From contig NZ_LBCQ02000004.1 of assembly GCF_001014615.2 (NCBI RefSeq), positions 62,001 through 126,000 of the forward strand: DNA of 64,000 nt, in the 5' to 3' direction. This stretch comes from Aquamicrobium sp. LC103. GTDB lineage: Bacteria > Pseudomonadota > Alphaproteobacteria > Rhizobiales > Rhizobiaceae. Of the stretch, positions 55,967 through 64,000 are shown piece after piece (position 1 is the first letter of the stretch; each line of letters starts with the position of its first letter). The position numbers and the translations under genes are program-made. Under the pieces are notes generated by a model that was given only the letters and a program-made list of their open reading frames with translations, made no database searches and was not told the origin of the DNA.

Positions 55967-57424
55967 ATGCTCCAGAAGACCAGCCATTTCATGCGCCAGG
56001 CCAATCTCATCAACGGAGAGTGGGTCCAGGCCGATTCGGGCGCCACGATCGACGTGATCAATCCGGCGACCGGACAGAAGATCGGCACCGTGCCGAAAGC
56101 GGGCAAGGACGAGACGCGGCGGGCGATCGAGGCGGCGAACGAGGCCTTCAAGACCTTCCGCAAGACCTCGGCGCTGGAGCGCTCCAAGCTGTTGCGCAAG
56201 CTGCACGACGCCATCATGGACAATCAGGACGCGCTGGCCGAGCTGCTGACGCTCGAGCAGGGCAAGTCGTTCACCGAAGCCAAGGGCGAGATCGGCTCGT
56301 CGGCCGCCTACGTTCTCTGGTTCGCCGAGGAGGCGCGCCGCACCTATGGCGACGTGGTGCCGAGCCCGTGGGCCGATCGGCGCATCCTGGTGACCAAGGA
56401 GCCCGTCGGCGTCATCGCCGCGATCACGCCGTGGAACTTCCCGTCCTCGATGCTGTCGCGCAAGATCGGCCCGGCGATCGCGGCCGGCTGCACGGCGGTC
56501 GTCAAGCCTGCCTCGCAGACGCCCTATTCGGGGCTTGCCTGGGGCGCGCTGTGCGAAGAGGTCGGCATTCCGAAGGGCGTGGTCAACATCGTCACCGGCT
56601 CGGCCGGAGAGATCGGCGACGAGATCTGCGCCAACCCGCTGGTCAAGAAGATCACCTTCACCGGCTCGACGGAGGTCGGCAAGCTGCTGATCGAGAAGTC
56701 GGCCACGACGGTGAAGAAGGTGTCGATGGAGCTCGGCGGCAACGCGCCGTTCCTGATCTTCGACGACGCCGACATCGATCGCGCGGTCGAGGGCGCGATC
56801 ACCGCGAAATACCGCAATTCCGGCCAGACCTGCGTCTGCACCAACCGCTTCTTCGCGCAGGCGGGCATCTACGACAAGTTCGTCGAGAAGCTCGCCGCGG
56901 CCTCGGAGGGCCTGAAGGTCGGTCCGGGCATGGAGGACGGCGTCCAGCAGGGACCGCTGATCGACGACAAGGCGGTCGAGAAGGTCGAGGAGTTCATCGC
57001 CGACGCAGCCGCCAAGGGCGGCACGGTCGTCACCGGCGGCAAGCGCCACGCGCTCGGCGGCTCGTTCTTCCAGCCGACGGTGATTTCGGGTGCCACGCCG
57101 AAGATGAAGTTCATGAAGGAGGAAATCTTCGGACCGGTCGCGCCCGTCTTCAAGTTCGAGACCGAGGAAGAGGCCGTGGCGCTCGCCAACGACACCGAAT
57201 TCGGCCTTGCCTGCTATTTCTACACCGGCGATCTCGGCCGCGCCTTCCGCGTCATGGAAGGGTTGAAATACGGCATGGTGGGCGTCAACGAGGGCCTGAT
57301 CACCACGCCGGAGGCGCCGTTCGGCGGGGTCAAGGAATCCGGCCTCGGCCGCGAGGGCGGACATCAGGGCATCGAGGACTATCTCGACACCAAATATGTC
57401 TGCATCGGCGGTCTCGGCCTCTAG
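55967..57424 (+). CDS. gabD: NAD(P)-dependent succinate-semialdehyde-type dehydrogenase
   Basis: An aldehyde dehydrogenase of 485 residues closest in layout to GabD. Motifs: ITPWNFPSSMLSRKIGPAIA near residue 148, the catalytic Glu in SMELGGNAPFLIF near residue 252, the catalytic Cys in NSGQTCVCTNRFF near residue 286 and FGGVKESGLGREGGHQGIED near the end. It would oxidise succinate semialdehyde (from GABA) to succinate; glutarate or other semialdehydes are possible. The ATG at 55967 has CGGGAGG six bases upstream. Ten bp separate it from galM. Confidence 0.87.
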   Translation: MLQKTSHFMRQANLINGEWVQADSGATIDVINPATGQKIGTVPKAGKDETRRAIEAANEAFKTFRKTSALERSKLLRKLHDAIMDNQDALAELLTLEQGKSFTEAKGEIGSSAAYVLWFAEEARRTYGDVVPSPWADRRILVTKEPVGVIAAITPWNFPSSMLSRKIGPAIAAGCTAVVKPASQTPYSGLAWGALCEEVGIPKGVVNIVTGSAGEIGDEICANPLVKKITFTGSTEVGKLLIEKSATTVKKVSMELGGNAPFLIFDDADIDRAVEGAITAKYRNSGQTCVCTNRFFAQAGIYDKFVEKLAAASEGLKVGPGMEDGVQQGPLIDDKAVEKVEEFIADAAAKGGTVVTGGKRHALGGSFFQPTVISGATPKMKFMKEEIFGPVAPVFKFETEEEAVALANDTEFGLACYFYTGDLGRAFRVMEGLKYGMVGVNEGLITTPEAPFGGVKESGLGREGGHQGIEDYLDTKYVCIGGLGL

Positions 57425-57434
57425 GAGCAGCGCC

Positions 57435-58454
57435 ATGGCGGGCGAGGACTTCGGCGTCACCGGCGAAGGAAAACCCGTCCATCGCCTTTCCATTTCGGGC
57501 GGCGGGCTTTCCGCCCAAATCCTGACGCTCGGCGCGATCGTCCAGGACCTGCGCCTGGCCGGACACCCCGACCCGCTGGTGCTCGGCTATGAAACGCTCG
57601 ACGACTATCTCGTCCATTCGCCCTATTTCGGGGCGATCGTCGGGCGCTACGCCAACCGGATCGCCGGCGGCCGCTTCGTCGTCGACGGCGAGCGCTTCGC
57701 GACCGACCGCAACGACCGCGGCAACACGCTGCATGGCGGCTCGGAAGGGCTCGACCGCCGCGTCTGGCGCGTCGAGGCGCAAGGCGGCGATTTCGTCACC
57801 CTCGCCATCCTCGACCCGGACGGAGAGATGGGGTTTCCCGGAAACCTCGACATTCGCTGCACCTACCGGCTCAAATGGCCGGGCACGCTGTCGGTCGAGC
57901 TGTCGGCGACGACGGACGCCCCGACGCCGTGCAACCTGGCGCATCATTCCTATTTCAACCTCAACGATGGCGGCCGGACCTCGATCCTCGACCATCGGAT
58001 GACCATCTCCGCGCATGCCTATCTGCCGATCGACGAGACCGGCATTCCGACAGGAGCGGCCATTCCCGTGCAGGGCACGCGCTACGATTTCATCCTGCCG
58101 CGGACGATCAGGCTCGATGGCGAGGACGAGACGCTCTACGACCACAATTTCTGCCTGACCGCAGCGCGCGAACCGCTGCGCCAGGTCGCCTGGGCGCAAG
58201 GCACGAATTCAGGCGTGGAGATGGAGGTCTGGACCACCGAGCCGGGGCTACAATTCTTCACCGGCCAGTTTCCGGACCGCGAGACGCCGGGGCTCGAAGG
58301 ACGCGCCTACAAATCCTTCGCCGGCTTCTGCCTCGAGCCGCAGTTCTGGCCGGATGCGCCCAACCGGCCCTATTTTCCGAACGCGACGCTGCGGCCGGGC
58401 GAGGAATACAGGCAGCACAGCGAATTCCGCTTCCGGCTGCCGCAAGACGTTTGA
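57435..58454 (+). CDS. galM: Aldose 1-epimerase
   Basis: The enzyme interconverts alpha and beta anomers of aldoses such as galactose. The 339-residue product has the catalytic His pair in NTLHGGSEGLDRRVW near residue 96 and CNLAHHSYFNL near residue 169, and the catalytic Glu in FCLEPQFWPDAPNRP near residue 300. The start at 57435 has AGGAG nine bases upstream. It follows the dehydrogenase gene by 10 bp and is probably in the same transcript, though the pathway link is unclear. Confidence 0.88.
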   Translation: MAGEDFGVTGEGKPVHRLSISGGGLSAQILTLGAIVQDLRLAGHPDPLVLGYETLDDYLVHSPYFGAIVGRYANRIAGGRFVVDGERFATDRNDRGNTLHGGSEGLDRRVWRVEAQGGDFVTLAILDPDGEMGFPGNLDIRCTYRLKWPGTLSVELSATTDAPTPCNLAHHSYFNLNDGGRTSILDHRMTISAHAYLPIDETGIPTGAAIPVQGTRYDFILPRTIRLDGEDETLYDHNFCLTAAREPLRQVAWAQGTNSGVEMEVWTTEPGLQFFTGQFPDRETPGLEGRAYKSFAGFCLEPQFWPDAPNRPYFPNATLRPGEEYRQHSEFRFRLPQDV

Positions 58455-58509
58455 TCGGCCCCGGCTTAGCCGCTAGTTTCGCCGGAATCTCAACGGGCGG
58501 GCAGAATCC

Positions 58510-58953
58510 ATGGCGGGGAAGAGCAGGACCATACTCATCGTTGCGGCGGGCATCGCGGCGATCGTGATCGCCGGCATGCTCGCGATGCATTTCCTTTCCG
58601 CTCCGTCGGACGACCTCGACCTCTCGCGCAGCAAGGCCTCGGCCGCCGGCCTCTACCGGGTCTCGGTCGCGCCCGAGGCCGAGCCGCTGCGGCAGGGGCC
58701 GCTGCATTCCTGGATCGTGACCGTCGCCACGCCGGACGGCGCGGCGGTGGAGGACGCGCGGATCACGGTCGACGGCGGCATGCCGCAGCACAGCCACGGC
58801 CTGCCGACTGAACCGCAATCGACGGGGCACATCGGCGACGGCCGCTACCGCATCGAGGGGGTCCGGTTCAACATGGGCGGCTGGTGGGTGCTCAAATTCG
58901 CGATAGAAGCGCCCGCGGGACGGGACGAGGCCGAGTTCAACGTCGTATTATAG
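58510..58953 (+). CDS. FixH/YtkA-like membrane-anchored protein
   Basis: The 147-residue product has one N-terminal membrane anchor (about residues 7-29) and a periplasmic immunoglobulin-like FixH/YtkA domain: SWIVTVATPDGAAVEDARI near residue 76, GGMPQHSHGLPTEP near residue 95 and RFNMGGWWVLKFAI near residue 122. The Met and His residues of MPQHSHG look suited to binding copper, but this is inference. It ends 4 bp before a di-heme lipoprotein gene on the same strand, so the two are almost surely made together. Confidence 0.8.
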   Translation: MAGKSRTILIVAAGIAAIVIAGMLAMHFLSAPSDDLDLSRSKASAAGLYRVSVAPEAEPLRQGPLHSWIVTVATPDGAAVEDARITVDGGMPQHSHGLPTEPQSTGHIGDGRYRIEGVRFNMGGWWVLKFAIEAPAGRDEAEFNVVL

Positions 58954-58957
58954 CGGG

Positions 58958-60172
58958 ATGGAGAAGCCGTTCCGCAGAATTTTCCGGCTCGTCGCCCTTG
59001 CCGCGGCGCTGGCGCTCGGCGCCTGCAAGCCCTCCGGCTTCTCGGAGGAGGAGAAGCGCATCATCGGGCAATTGCGCCTCTCCGAGCTGGCGAAGCTGCA
59101 GCCCGACCCGACCAATCGCCATGCCGACGAGCCGCTGGCGGCCGCCTTCGGCGCGACGCTGTTCTTCGACACGCGGCTGAGCAGCGACGGCGTGGTCTCC
59201 TGCGCGACCTGCCACCAGATCGACAACCAGTTCCAGGACGGCCTGCCGCTCGCCAGGGCGATCGGCATCACCGACCGCCGCACCATGCCGCTGGCGGACG
59301 TGGCGCACGGGCCGTGGTTCTTCTGGGACGGGCGACGCGACAGCCTGTGGGCGCAGGCGCTGGTGCCGCTGGAGGAAGCGCGCGAGCACGGCGGCAACCG
59401 CACGGCTTATGCGCGGATGATGGCGGAGCGCTACCGCGAACGCTACGAGCGTATCTTCGGGCCGCTGCCGGATTTCTCCGGGCTTCCCGAAAACGCCTCG
59501 CCGCTGGGAACGGAGGCGGAGAGGGCGGTGTGGACGGCGATGGGCGAGGCGGAGCGCGACGCCGTCGATCGCGTCTTTTCCAATATCGGCAAGGCGATCG
59601 CGGCGTTCGAACGCACCATCGCGCATGGCGAAACGCGCTTCGACCGCTTCGCCGAGGCTGTCGTCGCGGGGCGCGAGCCGGAAGGCGACGCGCGGTTCTC
59701 GGCGCTGGAGATCGAGGGGCTGAAGCTCTTCATTGGCAAGGCGAACTGCATCGACTGCCATAACGGGCCGCGTTTCACCGACGATCATTTCCATAATACC
59801 GGCGTGCCGCCGGTCGAGGGATTGCCGGACGATCGCGGCCGCGCGCAGGCGGTCGCGGAGCTCGTCGGCGACCCGTTCAACTGCCTCGGGAAATACAGCG
59901 ACGCGGGACCGGAGGCATGCGAGGAGCTGCGCTTCATGCGGCGCGACGGCGCGGAGCTCGAGCGCGCCTTCAAGACGCCGTCGCTGCGCGGCGCGGCCGC
60001 CCGACCGCCCTACATGCATTCGGGCCAGATCGCGACGCTGGAGGAGGTGGTCGACCATTACAGCCGCGCCCCGGAGGCCGCCTCCGGGCAGAGCGAGATC
60101 GGGGGCGTGATCTTCACCGACCGCGGCAAGGCGGCGCTGATCGCCTTCCTGAAGACGCTGGACCCGGGATAG
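58958..60172 (+). CDS. MbnH/MauG-like di-heme cytochrome c peroxidase family lipoprotein
   Basis: The 404-residue product has a lipoprotein signal (LAAALALGACKPSG, lipidated Cys near residue 24) and two c-type heme sites, CATCHQ near residue 82 and CIDCHN near residue 265. Nearby FTDDHFHNTGVP and FKTPSLRGAAARPPYMHSG match the MauG/MbnH branch rather than classical CcpA. Such proteins either reduce peroxide or modify a partner protein by oxidation; the tight coupling to the FixH-like gene favours a partner. The substrate is unknown. Confidence 0.85.
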   Translation: MEKPFRRIFRLVALAAALALGACKPSGFSEEEKRIIGQLRLSELAKLQPDPTNRHADEPLAAAFGATLFFDTRLSSDGVVSCATCHQIDNQFQDGLPLARAIGITDRRTMPLADVAHGPWFFWDGRRDSLWAQALVPLEEAREHGGNRTAYARMMAERYRERYERIFGPLPDFSGLPENASPLGTEAERAVWTAMGEAERDAVDRVFSNIGKAIAAFERTIAHGETRFDRFAEAVVAGREPEGDARFSALEIEGLKLFIGKANCIDCHNGPRFTDDHFHNTGVPPVEGLPDDRGRAQAVAELVGDPFNCLGKYSDAGPEACEELRFMRRDGAELERAFKTPSLRGAAARPPYMHSGQIATLEEVVDHYSRAPEAASGQSEIGGVIFTDRGKAALIAFLKTLDPG

Positions 60173-60744
60173 CGCGTCCTTCGAGGCTGTCCTTCGACAG
60201 GCCCCCCTTCGACAGGCTCAGGATCGCATCTCGGGATGAGGCCCTTCGAGGCTCGCTGCACTCGCACCTCAGGATGAGGGAGGTTGCCCTTCGCCCTGGG
60301 CAAGCTCAGGGCCGGGTGCGGCTCGGGGGAGTGAGGTCGGCTCCCCTTCGGACCAGCTTTGGGCTCAGGGATGACATCGGGGGCGGGGCTGTGCAGCCCG
60401 GAGATACCACGCCATCGGCTCTTGGCGGTTCGTTATCCTCGGGCTTGACCCGAGGATCCACGCGGGGAACCGTGGCGAGAGTTTGCGGTTCAGACGGGCC
60501 TGCGCCGCGTTGCGCTGCCGAGCCGCCCAGGCCTGCGCTGCGCTCCGGCTCCGCCCGGGATGGCGAAGATGGAGTCGGGCCGGCCAATCGCCGACGTTGG
60601 AGATTGGCGGTGCCATTTCTATCCTGAGGCGCGACGAATTCACGAAGCGACGAAGTGGAACCAGCCTCCCTCATCCTGAGGTGCGAGCGCAGCGAGCCTC
60701 GAAGGACGTACAACAAATCGTCCAAAGCCGTCAGCGTTGGACCG
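60173..60744. repeat. 572-bp gene-free region of dispersed repeats
   Basis: Arms related to the 50.9-kb element lie at about 60243-60286 and, inverted, 60662-60707 (shared core TTCGAGGCTCGCTGC and CTCGCACCTCAGGATGAGGG, a few mismatches). Between them are other common alphaproteobacterial repeat fragments, including a TCCTCGGGCTTGACCCGAGGA palindrome near 60438. Several short open frames here are repeat-derived and not supported as genes. The region separates the di-heme gene from the convergent Lrp regulator. Confidence 0.8.
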
Positions 60745-61197
60745 TCAGCGGTCCTTCACCGTCTCCATCGCGACGAAGGTCGAGGTCTGGGCGACGTGGG
60801 GCAGGGAGGAGATGCGCTCGCCGAGCACGCGCCTGTAGGCGTCGATGTTCCTGGTGCGCACCTTGAGGAGATAGTCGAAGCTCGACGCGATCATGTGGCA
60901 CTGCTCGACCTCCGGCACGGCGAGCACCGCCCTGTTGAAGGCGTCGAGCGCGGCCGAGCGGGTGTCGGACAGCTTCACCTGCACGAAGGCGACATGGCCT
61001 TCGCCCATGCGCTCGCGGTCGACGATGGCGGCGTAGCCGCGTATGTAGCCTTCCTGCTCCAGCCTTTTGACGCGCGCCTGCACCGGCGTCTTGGAGAGAC
61101 CGACTTGCGCGGCGAGCTCGGCCATGGAAAGCCGCCCGTCGCGCGCGAGAGCGGCGACGATGCTGCGGTCCATTCGGTCCAAACGGTCTTCAGGCAT
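60745..61197 (-). CDS. putR: Lrp/AsnC-family regulator, probable PutR
   Basis: The 150-residue product has an N-terminal helix-turn-helix (RSIVAALARDGRLSMAELAA then VGLSKTPVQARVKRLEQEG) and a C-terminal ligand-binding RAM domain with VPEVEQCHMIASSFDYLLKV near residue 95. It diverges from putA across 144 bp, the arrangement of the proline-responsive PutR activators of agrobacteria and other alphaproteobacteria. It should activate putA in response to proline; that is inference from context. Confidence 0.87.
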   Translation of the reverse strand: MPEDRLDRMDRSIVAALARDGRLSMAELAAQVGLSKTPVQARVKRLEQEGYIRGYAAIVDRERMGEGHVAFVQVKLSDTRSAALDAFNRAVLAVPEVEQCHMIASSFDYLLKVRTRNIDAYRRVLGERISSLPHVAQTSTFVAMETVKDR

Positions 61198-61341
61198 GGG
61201 ATGGATGGCCTATATGGTCTGAATATCGCCCGGCGATTAGATCGTTTTGCCTGAAAAGTCGATGGCTTTGGGAGCATTTCGACGATGCCGGCATGCTATA
61301 GTCGCCGGACAAATCCCGAACCTCTGTTCCAACGGTCCGAA
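61198..61341 (+). promoter_or_regulatory. Shared putR-putA control region
   Basis: The 144-bp divergent gap must hold both promoters and probably the Lrp-type operator. A TATAGT hexamer at 61297-61302 lies 40 bp before the putA ATG and could be its -10; no good -35 is seen at the right distance, as expected for an activated promoter. The putA start lacks a strong Shine-Dalgarno. Confidence 0.4.
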
Positions 61342-64000
61342 ATGAGCTCAAGACAGCTTTCCGCAATCCGCAATTCCATCCGCGAAAACTACCTTCCCGA
61401 CGAGGAGAAGACGCTCGCCCGCCTGATCGAGCTTGCCGGCCTTTCGGTCGAGGCGCGCGCCGCGATCTCGCGCCGGGCGGCGGATCTGGTGCGCGCGGTG
61501 CGCACGGCCTCGACGCCGCAGCTCATGGAGGTGTTCCTTTCCGAATACGGGCTTTCGACCAAGGAAGGCGTGGCGCTGATGTGCCTGGCGGAGGCGCTGC
61601 TGCGCGTGCCGGACGCCGAGACGATGGACGACCTGATCCGCGACAAGATCGCGCCGCACGACTGGTCGGCGCATTCGGGCGAATCGAGCTCGATCTTCGT
61701 CAACGCCTCGACCTGGGCGCTGATGCTGACGGGGCGCGTCCTGGACGAAGGCGAGGGCGGCATCGAGGGCACGCTGCGGGGGATGGTGCGCCGGCTGGGC
61801 GAGCCGGTGATCCGCAAGGCGGTGGCCGCCGCCATGCGCGAGATGGGTGAGCAGTTCGTGCTCGGCCGCACGATCGAGGAGGCGGTGCGGCGCGGTCGCG
61901 ACCATACCCGCAAGGGCTATCTCTACTCCTTCGACATGCTGGGCGAGGCGGCCCGCACCGAGGAGGACGCGCTGCGCTACCATCGCGCCTATGCCGACGC
62001 GATCGCCTCGCTCAAGACGGGCGCGACCGGCGCCGACATCCGCAGGAACCACGGCATCTCGGTGAAGCTCTCCGCGCTCCACCCGCGCTACGAGACGACG
62101 CAGAAGGAGAAGATGCTGCCGGTCATGGCGGACCGGCTGCTTTCGCTGGCGCTGGCGGCGAAGGAAGCGCGGATGGGGCTCAACATCGACGCCGAGGAGG
62201 CGGACCGGCTCGACCTCTCGCTCGACGTGATCGAGCGCGTGCTGGCCGAGCCCGGGCTTGCGGGCTGGGACGGCTTCGGCGTGGTGGTGCAGGCCTACGG
62301 GCCGCGCGCGCCACACGTCATCGACTGGCTGCACGCGCTCGCCATGCGGCTCGACCGGCGCATCATGGTGCGCCTCGTCAAGGGCGCCTATTGGGACACC
62401 GAGGTCAAGCGGGCGCAGGTGATGGGGCTCGACGGCTACCCGGTCTTCACGCGCAAGTCGAACACCGACGTCTCCTACATCGGCTGCGCGCGCAAGCTGC
62501 TCGGCATGACCGACCGCATCTATCCGCAATTCGCCACGCACAACGCGCATACGGTGGCGGCCATCCTCGCCATGGCGGAGGACCGCGAGGCGTTCGAGTT
62601 CCAGCGCCTGCACGGCATGGGCGAGGCGCTGCACGAGGCGGTGCGCAAGGCCGAGGGCACGCGCTGCCGCATCTATGCGCCGGTCGGCGCGCATTCCGAC
62701 CTGCTCGCCTATCTGGTGCGCCGGCTTCTGGAGAACGGCGCCAACTCCTCCTTCGTGCACCAGATCGTCGACAAGGCGGTGGAAGCGGAGACGATCGCGC
62801 GCGATCCGTTCGAGGCGGTGGCGGCACAGGGGCCGGCCGCGAACCCGGCCATTCCGCGCCCGGCGGACATTTTCGGCGCCGAGAGGGGAAATTCGAAGGG
62901 CTGGGACATCAACGATCCGGTGACGCTGGCAGAGATCGAGAGCGCACGCGCCGCCTTCGCCGCGCCGCACGAATGGAAGGTCGGGCCTTCCAAAGCCAAG
63001 GGCCGGCCGGTCGTCAATCCCGCCAAGTCCGGCGAGATCGCGGGCCAGGTGGTCGAGGCGGGCGGGGCGGACGTGAAAAGAGCCGTCGACGCCGCCGCGA
63101 AGGCGCAGGCAGGCTGGGCCGGGCGGCCGGTCGCGGAGCGGGCGGCGATGCTCGAGCGCGCCGCGGACCTCTATGAGGCGAACGCTGTCGAATTCTTCGC
63201 GCTCTGCACCCGCGAGGCCGGCAAGACGCTCGCCGATGGCGTGGCAGAGGTGCGCGAGGCGGCCGACTTCCTGCGCTATTACGCCGGCCAGGCGGCGAAG
63301 GCCGAGCAGCATACCAGCGCGCGCGGCGTGATCGCATGCATCTCGCCCTGGAACTTTCCGCTCGCGATCTTCACCGGCCAGATCGCCGCGGCACTGGTGA
63401 CCGGAAACGCGGTGGTCGCGAAGCCCGCCGAGCAGACGCCGCTGATCGCCGCGCGCGCCGTCGCGCTGCTGCACGAGGCGGGGATTCCCGACGACGTGCT
63501 GCAATTGCTGCCGGGCGACGGGCCTTCCGTCGGCGGGCCGCTCACCGCCGACCCGCGCATCGCCGGCGTGTGTTTCACTGGCTCGACCGAGGTGGCGCGC
63601 ATGATCGAGCGCCAGATTTCGCAAACGGCGGAGCCCGATGCGATGCTGATCGCCGAGACCGGCGGCCTCAACGCGATGATCGTCGATTCCACCGCGCTTC
63701 CCGAACAGGCGGTGCGCGACATCGTCGCCTCGGCCTTCCAGAGCGCCGGCCAGCGCTGCTCGGCGCTGCGCATCCTCTACGTCCAGAAGGACGTGGAAAA
63801 GAAGATGCTGGACATGCTGCAGGGCGCGATGCGTGCGCTGAACGTCGGCGATCCGTGGAACGTCGCGAGCGATGTCGGCCCGGTGATCGACGACGAGGCG
63901 CGCACGGCGATCCTCCGCTATTGCGCCGAGATGGAGGCGAAGGGCCGGCTGATCGCCAGGCTCGATGCGCCGTCTGACGGCCGCTTCGTCGCCCCGCACA
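61342..64000 (+). CDS. putA: Bifunctional proline dehydrogenase / P5C dehydrogenase (3' end cut by the window)
   Basis: PutA oxidises proline to glutamate in two steps, feeding quinone and then NAD. The visible 886 codons begin MSSRQLSAIRNSIRE without the ribbon-helix-helix DNA-binding domain of E. coli PutA, so regulation falls to the Lrp gene. Proline dehydrogenase motifs include ISVKLSALHPRYE near residue 235 and RIMVRLVKGAYWDTEVKRAQ near residue 340. The aldehyde dehydrogenase part shows SPWNFPLAIFTGQIAAAL, the Glu in LIAETGGLNAMIV and the catalytic Cys in QSAGQRCSALRIL near residue 806. The frame is open at 64000. Confidence 0.93.
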   Translation, partial: MSSRQLSAIRNSIRENYLPDEEKTLARLIELAGLSVEARAAISRRAADLVRAVRTASTPQLMEVFLSEYGLSTKEGVALMCLAEALLRVPDAETMDDLIRDKIAPHDWSAHSGESSSIFVNASTWALMLTGRVLDEGEGGIEGTLRGMVRRLGEPVIRKAVAAAMREMGEQFVLGRTIEEAVRRGRDHTRKGYLYSFDMLGEAARTEEDALRYHRAYADAIASLKTGATGADIRRNHGISVKLSALHPRYETTQKEKMLPVMADRLLSLALAAKEARMGLNIDAEEADRLDLSLDVIERVLAEPGLAGWDGFGVVVQAYGPRAPHVIDWLHALAMRLDRRIMVRLVKGAYWDTEVKRAQVMGLDGYPVFTRKSNTDVSYIGCARKLLGMTDRIYPQFATHNAHTVAAILAMAEDREAFEFQRLHGMGEALHEAVRKAEGTRCRIYAPVGAHSDLLAYLVRRLLENGANSSFVHQIVDKAVEAETIARDPFEAVAAQGPAANPAIPRPADIFGAERGNSKGWDINDPVTLAEIESARAAFAAPHEWKVGPSKAKGRPVVNPAKSGEIAGQVVEAGGADVKRAVDAAAKAQAGWAGRPVAERAAMLERAADLYEANAVEFFALCTREAGKTLADGVAEVREAADFLRYYAGQAAKAEQHTSARGVIACISPWNFPLAIFTGQIAAALVTGNAVVAKPAEQTPLIAARAVALLHEAGIPDDVLQLLPGDGPSVGGPLTADPRIAGVCFTGSTEVARMIERQISQTAEPDAMLIAETGGLNAMIVDSTALPEQAVRDIVASAFQSAGQRCSALRILYVQKDVEKKMLDMLQGAMRALNVGDPWNVASDVGPVIDDEARTAILRYCAEMEAKGRLIARLDAPSDGRFVAPH

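Noticed and set aside
60365-60643. 92-codon minus-strand open frame in the repeat region
   Set aside because: It is made of dispersed repeat sequence and matches the type of frame that such repeats generate by chance.
61348-63999. 883-codon minus-strand open frame
   Set aside because: It lies wholly antisense to putA, whose motifs are clear on the plus strand.

Overview
The window is GC-rich, densely coded DNA from an alphaproteobacterium of the order Rhizobiales, most likely a Mesorhizobium/Aquamicrobium-like member of the Phyllobacteriaceae. The evidence is the fused NuoE with a long C-terminal helix-hairpin-helix extension, the nuo-birA-RNase J-mce-DUF1467 gene order, the acpXL-lpxXL cluster for the very-long-chain fatty acid of lipid A, the PutA/Lrp pair, and several rhizobial-type palindromic intergenic repeats. 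No rRNA, tRNA, CRISPR array, integrase or prophage was seen. The placement is inference from gene content, not from a marker-gene search.

Layout. 1-495: 3' part of a tyrosine phosphatase gene. 725-17437: complete 14-subunit complex I operon (nuoA to nuoN) with four extra small genes inside it: a four-helix-bundle (S23/IVP) gene between nuoC and nuoD, a helix-hairpin-helix protein and a pentapeptide-repeat protein between nuoF and nuoG, and a small membrane protein between nuoH and nuoI. 17445-20662: birA, RNase J, methylmalonyl-CoA epimerase and a DUF1467 protein continue on the same strand. 20980-21942: a bile-acid/sodium-symporter-family transporter. 22090-27695: a methylated-amine module (dimethylglycine-dehydrogenase-like flavoprotein, non-pyrrolysine MttB homologue, divergent SolA-like oxidase). 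27918-29895: class III aminotransferase and an AhpD-like protein. 30542-32737: valine-catabolism genes (mmsB and an isobutyryl-CoA-type dehydrogenase). 32888-34357: cobQ. 34422-37158: glyoxalase-like protein, AraC regulator, TSUP exporter, TerB-domain protein. 37255-44122: peptide-type ABC importer (one fused double ATPase, two permeases, binding protein) with an ArgE/DapE-type deacylase. 44326-48935: three-gene molybdoenzyme operon of the SoeABC (sulfite dehydrogenase) type. 48948-54060: the acpXL-fabF2XL-fabF1XL-adhXL-lpxXL cluster on the minus strand, with no fabZXL in the usual slot and a mosaic repeat in the middle. 54174-60172: histidine phosphatase, AEC permease, succinate-semialdehyde-type dehydrogenase, aldose epimerase, and a FixH-like protein paired with an MbnH/MauG-like di-heme lipoprotein. 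60745-64000: an Lrp regulator divergent from putA, which runs off the end.

How the genes fit together. Most of the window is respiratory and catabolic. Complex I, PutA, the flavoprotein oxidases, the acyl-CoA dehydrogenase and the Soe-type enzyme feed, or could feed, electrons into respiration, while the aminotransferase, valine and proline genes and the peptide importer supply amino-acid carbon. The lipid A cluster is the main envelope function.

The items most worth a second look are the lodged S23/IVP cassette with an apparently lost start codon and its empty look-alike at 31.4-31.6 kb, the HhH module shared by NuoE and a neighbouring gene, the missing fabZXL together with a cysteine-less FabF2XL, the 280-bp mosaic repeat inside the lipid operon, and the FixH-like/di-heme pair.
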